From Aldrovandia affinis (taxonomy: Eukaryota > Chordata > Actinopteri > Notacanthiformes > Halosauridae): 64,000 bases of DNA. Shown piece after piece: positions 55,594-64,000 of this stretch; position 1 is the first letter of the stretch, and each line of letters starts with the position of its first letter. The stretch spans positions 496,001 through 560,000 of the forward strand of contig JAINUG010000134.1 in NCBI GenBank assembly GCA_029706075.1. The letters run 5' to 3'. The translations under genes were made by a program, and so were the position numbers. Under the pieces are notes generated by a model. The model saw only the letters and a list, made by a program, of their open reading frames with translations. It was not told the origin of the DNA and searched no databases.

Positions 55594-58372
55594 TTAACCC
55601 TGTTTTATCCCACCGGCAACTAAAGTTGCCAAAGTCTCTACCTCTCTTTTTCTGTCTGTGAATATTTTTTGGAGGACTATAGATGTTTTAAAAACAACAG
55701 GCATGCAAGTAGTCAACCTTAGGAAAGGCCTGAAACAACTTCCGGAAAAATGCACTTCTTGTTGAGGCGTTTACTTCCTGCTACAATTTCTGGGTGTTAT
55801 GGCAGAGGCGAAGCTTCCAAATAAAAGGTAAAATTGAAGTATTTAATAAATATTTTTTGGTGATGTTTTTGTAGTTTCCTATTAAGCAACGTCTCTAGTA
55901 ACAATCAATCTAAAGACATCTTATGTAAGTTTGATATTTAAAAAAATATTTACTCAGAAATGCGCCCGGCAACTAAAGTGGCCGGTGGGCAAATCCCTTT
56001 TAAGGTTTGTGCATATACATATCTAAAGGCATTTTTACCTTAGCGGGTGTAATCCTATGTAATAAATAGAAATTAAAACACTATTTCTTCACTAATCATC
56101 TAATATTACTGACTTTCAGGTACGCTTTAGTTTTGGACATTCTTGACGACGATTATCCCCAGCAGACTATCACAACTATCACAGTCATGCCAGAGTCTGA
56201 GAAAAATGCTCTTGACACAGACTGTGACAGTGATGGCTCTGACAATGACACAAGTGGTGATTTCAAACGCCTGCCATCAAGGTTGCTCAAGGGACAAGGA
56301 TTAACCCATGCCATTGAGGTTTTATTACCTTTAGTTCCAGGTACTGAGCCAAATATTGATGAAGTACTTACAGAGCCAGATATTGATGAGGTACATACAG
56401 AGCCAGGTACTGATGCAGAATCTCATGTAACTGAAGAGAATGTGTCTACACAGTCAGAAGAGATAGTCCATGCTGCAGACAATGATGAATACTGTCCACC
56501 AACCAAAAAGAAGTGCTCATTGCAAGCAACCAAAAACAAAGAATGGAAATTCACAAGGAGAAGTTTAATGGTTGTCACATTCCTCCCTTTAAACCTAAAA
56601 CAATGAACCCCATTGTAACCTCAAATGATCCTGCTGAGATTTTTCTCACATTTTACCCCAAATCTCTGCGCGATATTACCCTTGAAATGTCGAATATGTA
56701 TGCTGCACAGAAAGGTAAAACCTCATTCAATATGGGGGAAGATGAGCTGCTCACATTCTATGGCATGCTTTTGACCTCTGGTTATAACTCTGTTCCGCGT
56801 CGACGTCTTCTCTGGTCAGAAGATGAAGATATCTCCAATGCCAGAATAAGAGAAGCCATGTGCAGAAACAGGTTCGATGACATCATGGCTTCTGTACATG
56901 CGGTGGACAACATCAAAAGTACAGATGACCCTTTCTTCAAGGTATGTCCAATTTTTGAGGAGTTCAACAAAATCAACAAAGCAGTGCCAATTCTTGAACA
57001 TCTGTCTGTGGATGAGATGATGATCGAGTACTTCGGCAGACATGGATGCAAGCAGTTTATCAAGGGAAAGCCAATACGCTTTGGCTACAAGATATGGAGC
57101 CTTGCATCATCAACCGGCTTTGTCTATCAGATGGAGCCATATGCAGGGACCTACACACGACTGGCTGAAACTGGCCTGGGTCAAGGACCGAGTGTTGTTC
57201 TTGGCTTGGCTGAGAGAGCTAATGTCCCACCTGGATGCAAATTTGATCATGATAATCTCTTTACAAGTTTGTCATTGATTGATGAGATGTGCAAGAGGGG
57301 CTATGGAAGCTGTGGCACACTCCGTGAAAACACCAGCTCTGAGATTCAAGAGAAGGGATAGAGGGGAATCTGAATTCCTTGTTGAAAAAGGAACATTTCT
57401 TGTGAGATGGAATGACAACAGTGTGGTTACTGTCACGACAAACATGGAAACAGTGTCAAACTCAACGGTCAATGTTCAAAGATGGAACAAAAAGAAACAT
57501 GCCATGGCAATCCTACCCCAGCCAACATGCATTAGCCAGTATAACATGCATATGGGAGGTGTTGATTTACATGACCAATGTGTGGCATGTTACAGGATCA
57601 GTATCCGATCCAAAAAGTGGTGGTGGCCAATCTACAGCTGGGCACTGAACAGTGCAATGGTCAACAGTTGGTACTATTATCGGTCAGTCTTGAAGGGAGA
57701 AGAAGACCTGCTGTGCTTTCAGAGATGAGTTGCCCAGAGTCTTCTGCAACGCCATGGGGAAAAGCCACGTGGGCATGGAAGGAGGTCAAGTTTTGCACTG
57801 CAGATAATTGATGCTGGGAGATTCGACAACATCAAGCACTGGCTAACAAAAACAGGGAGAAAGTACCACAGGTGCGGAAAGTTTGGTGGGCGCACTTCTA
57901 TTGCATGCGAGCAATGTGATGTTCCATTACACGTTGAATGTTTCAAGGATTGCCACACTCCAATCTGAAACTGGGAAAGTCTAAAGACTGCACAATACAT
58001 GTTCAAATGGATGATCTAATGACCCAGTTGTTGACTTGTTGTAACAGTTTATGAATTTCTTAGTTTCTTTTATCACAGTACACAGTACATGAAAAACATG
58101 ATCCATTTAATTAAAATGGTAATGTTCTGTCTGTTTTCAGGACAAAATTGTTTAATATATTATGTATTTGATAAAGTTTTCATTGATAAAAGATGACACA
58201 ATGTGCCTAAGACTCTCATTTTCACTCTCATTTTTCAACTAAATACACTATAACATTGCATAGGGGTTCTTACAAGGTATGTGCCCACCGGCCACGGAAG
58301 TTTATATGGAAAGTTGTTCAAATGATCATATATTAGAAATCTCTGGGGAAAATTTGGGCATTAATGGGTTAA
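55594..58372 (+). mobile_element. piggyBac element 3, nearly complete
   Basis: The left end is TTAACCCTGTTTTATCCCAC and the right end, read inward, TTAACCCATTAATGCCCAAA, both starting at a TTAA target. Subterminal CCACCGGC / CCGGTGGGC blocks are shared. The 2.78-kb element holds a full-length but broken transposase. Confidence 0.85.
55799..57968 (+). pseudogene. piggyBac transposase with intron, three breaks
   Basis: Exon 1 (55799-55827) encodes MAEAKLPNK, then a GT-AG intron (55828-56119) leads to exon 2 (YALVLDILDDDYPQQ). An acidic region with two to three copies of a TEP-D-IDEV motif follows. The frame shifts near 56550 and again near 57330, and an in-frame TGA lies at 57726-57728. The three catalytic aspartates are in LSVDEMMIEY, FDHDNLFTSL and MGGVDLHDQ. 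The C-terminal zinc finger is at 57880-57968 (CEQCDVPLHVECFKDC). Together these cover the whole family architecture. It is inactive as it stands. Its sequence is clearly different from element 1 and from derivatives A and B. Confidence 0.85.
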
Positions 58373-58855
58373 GTTGTGATTTATTGGGGTGACGGATTGA
58401 GCGTTTTCAGACATTGTTTTATCCTTTCTTTGAAGTAAATTTTGTGAGGAAGCTCGCATTTGATAGTAAGTGTGGTGATATTGTTTAGTCTTTCTTGACT
58501 CTTGATCTTAGCACTTTCTATAATAGATTCCATGCAGTTGTTTGCAATGTTTTCTGTGGGCAAATTGGGCAATATTAAAAGAAAAACATAAAAATGTGCA
58601 TTATATTATTAGTGCAATTGATTTGCCAAGTAAAGGAAGGGTGGAAAAGCAGCAGTGCTTGGCCCACAAGGACCGTGATTTGAATAATCCTGATGTTAAT
58701 GGTGGAGGGAGCAGCCCATCTTTTCCTTCGAAATAGAACATCAGTCTCGACTGCCGCTGAAAAGTGGGTAGAGGCGATTAACACAACCAAGAAACATCAC
58801 AATTTATTTGCATGATTGTGCTTCTTCTTCTTTTCGTTTCTTTGAAGCGTGGTGT
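58373..58855. other. LINE 3' flank or untranslated region
   Basis: AT-rich DNA with no gene. Part of it is probably the 3' untranslated end of the minus-strand LINE that begins at 58856, but a defined tail was not found. Confidence 0.35.
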
Positions 58856-61800
58856 TTATATGACATTTTCCCATTTCTGTACACAGTCCTTTGCATTTTT
58901 GTTGAACACTGCAAGGTCTTTTGAGCTGCAAGGGTTGGGTAGTAGAGAGCAGACAAGGCAGTGCTCCATAGTGTGGTCTGCTTCACCACATTCACAGGTG
59001 GTTGGGCCGGTCTTGTAGCCCCATCTGGCCAGAGCAGCTTTTGACCGTCCCGTTCTCGTTCTCAGGCGGTTGAGTGTTTTCCACTGGGCCCATGGTGCTT
59101 CTAGGCCAGGGGGAAGGTCTTCAGTGGGGGGTATTCCTATGACAGTTGGAGGGGGGTCATTTTCAAGCTTTCCCATCCAGAGTTGGATTCTGGTTTCTTC
59201 CCGGGACTTTGTTAGGGGCTGGACATGGCTGAGAAAGCTTCTTCTTGACTTTAGTGGCTGGGGGTGACATCCATGGAGGAGATGGCGTTCATCACTAGGA
59301 GCTTTTGTTATCTCGACTCGGCTGGCAACTTCCCGTCTGATATCAGCAGGGGCAATGCCAGCGAGGAGGTGCAAGTTGCTTGTGTTGGTGGGTTTCAAGC
59401 AGCCAGTGATCAAGCGGCAGGTGTTGTTCAATGCTGGGTCAAGTTTCTTGGCATGGGTTGATCTCTCCCAAACAGGGCATACATATTCCGCAGAGGAATA
59501 GTACAAAGCCAGAGCAGTGGATCTTAATGTGTGTGCTGTGGCTCCCCATTTGGAGTTGGTCAGTTTCTGTAAGATGTTGTTTCGGGAACCGACTTTGGAT
59601 TTTGTGTTTTTTATGTGCTCCTTAAAGGAGAGAGTACGGTCCAGGGTTACTCCAAGGTAGACAGGATGGGTACAGTGCTCAAGTGGTGTTCCAGACCATT
59701 TGATGTTAAGAGGTCGGTTGGCTTCACGGTTCCTGAGATGGAAAGAGCAGACTTGGGTCTTTGCAGGGTTAGCATGTAGGTGGTTGCGCTCATAGTAGAG
59801 GAGTAGCTCATGTAGGGCTGTGGTGAGGTTTGCTTCTATTGCTTCAAACGTGTTCTCTTGGGATGTTACACAGAGATCGTTGGCATAGATGAAACGCTCA
59901 GTGTTCTGGTCCATTGGCTGGTCGTTGGTATAGATGTTATATAGTAGTGGGGCCAACACACTACCTTGAGGTAGGCCATTCCGTTGTCGTCGCCAGCGAC
60001 TTTGCTTGTTATTCAGGACAACAAAGAAGCGCCTATCTTTCAGGAGGGCTCCAATGAGGTCTGTGAGTGCCAGATCTTTTGTCAACTCCAAGGTCTTTTT
60101 TAGGAGGAGGCGATGGTTCACAGTGTCATACGCGGCAGACAGATCAACAAAGACGGCTCCTGTTACCAGTCCTTTCTGAAACCCATCCTCAATGTGTTGA
60201 GTGAGGTTCAGAAATTGGCTTGTTGTAGATTTGCCAGGTCGGAATCTGGCTTGCTGAGGGATGATGGTTGGCTCAGCAACAGGGGCAAGCCTGTTAAGAA
60301 TCAAGCGCTCAAACAGCTTGTAGAGGTGGCATAGCAGAGAGATTGGGCGAAAGCTCTTTGCATGTGCTGGATCTTTGCCTGGTTTGAGAAGGGCAATAAT
60401 CCTGGTTTTCCTCCAGGTCTTTGGGATGTTTTTTGTCAGCATACATTTATTCATCAGCTCGAGGGTCCATTTCCTCATCAGAGGTCCAAAGTGCTTGATC
60501 TCTTCAGTGAAAATGTTATCCAGTCCGATGGCTTTACCGGTCTTAAGGGTGTTGATGCTGGTATTGAGCTCTTCAAGGGAGAACGGCTTAGTCAGTCCCA
60601 TGGTTTGGGAGTGCTTTACTCGATCTACCTTTGGTCTTGGCTGTTTGGTGGTGGATTTCCCATTGAGCAGCAGCTGGTGCGCAACTTGGTTGGCAGTGGT
60701 GGTATATTGTTGCTGAGTTGGGGTCGATGGATTGTTGCTGATTTTTCGGATGAGGCTCCATGCCTTTTTGCTATTTTTCGACATATCAGTTGTCTCCAAC
60801 AGGTTTTTCCATTTCAGTTGGCGGTGTTCTGATAAGGAGGTCATGAGTCTCTCACCTACTTCTGTGGTACTTTCTGCAAAGGGGTCAGATTCATAGAGCT
60901 GTTGGTATCACTCATACAGTTTGGTACTTGGAGCGTCAAGGCCCGGGATGTATTGTGTGTGGCAGCCTCTTGGGATGTTCTTGCGGGCTGCTTTATGCAC
61001 AAGCTTGGTGAACTTGTCATAGTTATTGGGGTCCACTGGGAGATGGGCAATCTTCCTTTCAAGATCTTCTTGGAAGCCAGGCCAGTTCGCTTTTTCAAAG
61101 TTGAATCTTCTTCGGAATGGGACTGTGGATGGGGTGATTGCAGCATTGATTGTGATGCTGATGGGACAGTGTTGGGTTCTTGGCAGTGGTTCCAGGACCA
61201 GCTTCTTGCTTAATCCGGCAATCTTGCGGCTGACGAACACAATATCAGGGTTGTAGCCTGCTCTCCATCATCCACTGTTGAAGGACTTTGGTTGTTTTGC
61301 GTCGTGGATCAGGTTGAGCTGGCTGTTTTCAGCCCACATTTCTACTGCATCTCCATCTGCGTTGTTGTTGGCGTATCCCCATTGCGTGCTGTGGCTGTTG
61401 AAATCTCCGATCACAATCTTCGGTTGTCCGGATGATGGTATTTCAGGCATCTCCATGGGTATGGGAGGCGGTTTGTAAACTGAGGTGATGGTAACTCCTC
61501 GGAGCTCAGTGGTTAGGACTTCAATGTTGTTTTCATCGCTCTTTGATGTTGATTCGGCGATTGTCCCATTTTTTGCTAGCATGATGCTGCCATATTTCTC
61601 ATGTGGTCTTTCTATGAGGGTGGTCATACCTTCCACACGGGGGCGAGGATTTTTTGGTCCATGGTGGGTTTCTTGTAGGCAGAGAATATCGCACTGGTAT
61701 TCTTTGTAGAGTTTTGCAATAAGTGGCATCACAAATAATAGAAAAATAGATGGATTCAATCCTTTCCAATTCAAAACATGCTGCCTACGTAAATTGATAA

Positions 61801-61888
61801 ATTCCTTCTGATGTTCCCAAGAGAGATAATGAGCAATGAGTCTCTTCCCTTTTTTTAATTCTTGAAGCATTTTCAAGTGATCACGCAA
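58856..61888 (-). pseudogene. LINE endonuclease-reverse transcriptase ORF, two stops
   Basis: One frame of about 1010 codons on the minus strand, interrupted only by TGA at 61268-61270 and 60908-60910. The AP-endonuclease part shows ILCLQETHHG and VIGDFNSHSTQWG. Reverse transcriptase shows KTWRKTRIIALLKPGKDP, SFRPISLL, AVFVDLSAAYDTV and NGLPQGSVLAPLLYNIYTND; the active-site box reads YAND at 59876-59887 instead of the usual YADD. The C-terminus has LNRLRTRTGRSKAALARWGY and a CECGEADHTMEHC zinc-binding motif. It is a member of a metazoan non-LTR group with endonuclease; the clade (I/Jockey side suspected) is not settled. The endonuclease N-terminus is diverged or truncated near 61800. It is almost intact but should be inactive. 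Confidence 0.85.
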
Positions 61889-62422
61889 AACAGAGCCAGA
61901 GCGAGATTGGTCATGTAATGTAATGTATGTTTTGAGTATCTACATTTCCAGTAACAGCGCTTGTGAGGAATGTTTTTCTCATGTTCTGGCAAGCTGTCAC
62001 TTTGCAGTGAATACCCTGAGCCCCTTGTTGTTAAGTGCACTTTGTGACCTTTTCTGTCGCTCACCAGAAAACAGCATGCATGGCACACAAAACAATGCTT
62101 CTTTGCTTTTGTTAAATATGAGCCTTAGACTTTCTCATCTCAGTTTGTACTGCGTAATACACTTTATTCTTTTCTTTTTTGTAAAGTGCAGTTCAAGAAA
62201 ATAACTCAAAATGCTAAGTGTAAAAAGGAGTTAGGGACAGCATTCCGCGTTTCTCTAATCTAAAAATCTGTTTCGGAGTCCCTCTGACGAAGGAGCACAG
62301 CTCAGCCCTGCCGCAAAGGCAGAGTGCTGTCCTAAAGTCTCCTCCTTACACTTACCATTTTGAGATCTATTCTTGAACTAAACTTTGTCCATAAAAGATT
62401 ATGCACTCAAGTGCTGAAAGTT
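61889..62422. other. No recognisable feature
   Basis: Non-coding DNA with no supported feature. Confidence 0.4.
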
Positions 62423-62575
62423 GGTTCTCTGTGGCTCAGTTGGTAGAGCACAGCGTTGGCAACGCTTAGGTTGTGGGTTCAATCCCCACTGGGGCCACAT
62501 ATACTGAAAAATGTATGCATTCACTACTGTAAGTCGCTTTGGATAAAAGCGTCTGCTAAATGGCATATATATATA
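62423..62575 (+). mobile_element. tRNA-derived SINE, GGCTCA-head family
   Basis: The head TGTGGCTCAGTTGGTAGAGC, B-box-like GGGTTCAATCCCC, body CATATACTGAAAAATGTATG and L2-like tail GTCGCTTTGGATAAAAGCGT CTGCTAAATGGC are all present. A (TA)n tract follows to 62590. Confidence 0.85.
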
Positions 62576-62765
62576 TATATATATATATATTCTATAAAAC
62601 CAACAGACATAGGTGCCCTTCAGTTCCATGGACTAGGCACCCCTAATGCTTTCTGTTCAATTTAAAGCACCCATGTGGAGTTCCAGCACTTCTCTTTCTA
62701 AGAGCTCAAAATGGTGTACCTGTACTGTAAATTGAATAATAAATACAATAACACGTAACAGACTC

Positions 62766-62995
62766 GCTGTTCGCTGCGCATAAGAGTGGCCCTGTAGTAC
62801 CAGGTTATGGTCGACGGCTTGGCGAGTGCCATCTCGGAAGAGGCGTTACTTCACCTTCGTCATTACCGGTCGCAGGACTACGGCAGCAAACTCACATTAC
62901 TAGGGGGGATTGACATAAAAAATTGCGATCTAATTGGCTACCAAATTGGGAGAAAATGGGATAAAATCAGAAACAAACAAACAAACAAAAAACAT
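62766..62995 (+). mobile_element. SINE 3' part with ACCAAATTGGGAG tail
   Basis: Begins GTTCGCTGCGCATAAGAGTG and ends ATTGGCTACCAAATTGGGAG then AAAATGGGATAAAATCAGAA and an (ACAA)n tail. The tRNA head is missing. The opening sequence recurs at the very end of the window (63977-64000), showing where it sits inside a full copy. Confidence 0.65.
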
Positions 62996-63000
62996 ACACG

Positions 63001-63395
63001 CATGGGCAGCGGATGGTGTAGCGGTCTAATGCACCACACTTTGTCTCGTCTGGTGTGGTGTGCACTGTCTGTCAGGGACGCAGTTCGAAACCTGCGTCTC
63101 TACCCGACCAGCCCTGGTCGTCAGCCCTGATCGGAGGCGGAATTTGGCTGTCCGCCTCCGGGGGAGGGGGGAGGGTGAGCCGGCACGAGTCCGTCGAGAA
63201 TTCTGGCGTCCATGGTAGAATTCTGTCTCGGAAGAGGCGGATCAATCGGCCCGGAAAGAGTGTCTCGACCCGGAGGACGGGCGGTGGACTCGTGCGGGTG
63301 GGGAATTTAGATAAATAGAGGGTATAATTGGCAACCAAATTGGGAGAAAAAAATGGAAAAAATTCGAAAAAATAAAATAAAAATAAAATAAACAT
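63001..63395 (+). mobile_element. SINE with a different tRNA-like head, same tail
   Basis: The head GCAGCGGATGGTGTAGCGGT and a B-box-like GCAGTTCGAAACCTGCG differ from the GCCTCCC family, but the 3' end ATTGGCAACCAAATTGGGAG followed by AAAAAAATGG is shared. The body is rich in CCGCCTCC/GGAGGCGG. Confidence 0.6.
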
Positions 63396-63859
63396 ACACG
63401 CAATGTTATAAGCTCTGGGTCAGCTAAGCTTTTCTCCTCTCGATGCCTGCAGCGAGTGTTAAAATATGACCTGATCTACTGACTAAGCTGGTGAGTCCAG
63501 TCATGCGAATGAACACATGAGCTGCAGAAGGTGGTGAGCCTCAAACGTTTTGAGTTGATCATGTCCCTCGGTGCTTTGTGTCGAGGTCGAGAGGTTTCTC
63601 GGAACCCGCAACAAACCTTCCCGCTGTTACACTGTCAATGAGCTTTCAGACTAACAGGGCCGTGGTTTCTCCATCATTATACATATGAATCTGTGCCTTG
63701 CAGAGCTCTCAAACCAATGTTCTTGTCTGCCAGTTCATTAGGAGGCAGCAGGCAGCATGTTGATGCACTCGCTCTCCACAGAAGAGCTGTGCAGACTTGA
63801 GTGGGTTATTGGGTTAGTCCATGAGTGCTGAGTGGATTTCTAAAAAGTGAAGATGTAAA
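63396..63859. other. No recognisable feature
   Basis: Non-coding DNA with no supported feature. Confidence 0.4.
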
Positions 63860-64000
63860 TTAACCACGGCGACCGGGGTTCGATTCCCCGTCGCACCAGA
63901 GTCAGCTCTGGCTGGGAGTGCCACCGGGGTGCCAATTGTCTGTCTGCCCCAGAGAGGGGGGAGGGAAGCCGACATAGTTCGCTGCGCACAGGAGTGGTTC
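63860..64000 (+). mobile_element. tRNA-derived SINE, GCCTCCC family, cut by window end
   Basis: Starts within the head (ACGGCGACCGGGGTTCGATT CCCC, with a B box) and continues GAGTCAGCTCTGGCTGGGAG and GTTCGCTGCGCACAGGAGTG before the window ends. The left part of the head is missing. Confidence 0.7.

Overview
The window looks like nuclear DNA of a ray-finned fish. It holds one clearly host gene, an intronless melanocortin 4 receptor (mc4r, 43860-44855), in a landscape that is otherwise almost entirely transposable elements, microsatellites and AT-rich DNA without recognisable genes. LINE 3' ends with the tail GGATAAGAGCGTCTGCCAAA followed by TGTAA repeats match the UnaL2 type first described in Japanese eel, and tRNA-derived SINEs share that tail. 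This favours an eel or related lineage but does not prove it.

Layout. 1-7.9 kb: LINE scraps, a hAT element with a perfect 8-bp target duplication (2340-3162), a foldback MITE (3785-3937) and a decayed, intron-containing hAT transposase (5370-7330) with a MITE inside it. 7.9-11.5 kb: a complete, young LTR retrotransposon on the minus strand (569-bp LTRs, tRNA-Ala primer site, polypurine tract) that carries no pol, only one intact ORF joining a zinc knuckle to a very long coiled coil; a deleted solo LTR of the same family lies at 34575-34784. 13.3-14.4 kb: an LTR-like block with internal hairpin-rich and heptamer repeats. 14.5-20.1 kb: a SINE, a piggyBac transposase pseudogene, scraps of other DNA transposons and piggyBac derivative A. 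20.1-22.7 kb: Ty3/Gypsy fragments in which integrase precedes reverse transcriptase. 22.8-30.35 kb: an endogenous retrovirus with 406-bp LTRs and a tRNA-Pro-like primer site, inserted into a SINE; its 5' LTR holds piggyBac derivative B, and its gag, pol and env are broken.

30.4-43 kb: LINE fragments of CR1/L2 type, a Tc1-like remnant with a CR1 copy inside, SINEs and a (CA)n tract. 43.1-46.5 kb: the mc4r locus, with a TATA-like site about 0.7 kb upstream and a (CAA)17 tract just before the start codon. 46.5-55 kb: a UnaL2-type LINE end, a foldback element with palindromic subrepeats split by a SINE, a hAT MITE with a perfect 8-bp duplication, a hAT remnant holding an L2-type LINE, and a Harbinger scrap. 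55.6-58.4 kb: a nearly complete piggyBac element bounded by TTAA. 58.8-61.9 kb: a LINE with endonuclease and reverse transcriptase in one frame, two nonsense codons and an altered catalytic YADD box. 62.4-64 kb: tRNA-derived SINEs, the last running off the end.

Only mc4r is expected to serve the host. The other coding sequences are mobile-element genes, mostly dead; the exception is the intact coiled-coil ORF of the LTR element at 7.9-11.5 kb, which is the most unusual item here. All family assignments come from reading motifs and repeat structure by eye; no database search was run.
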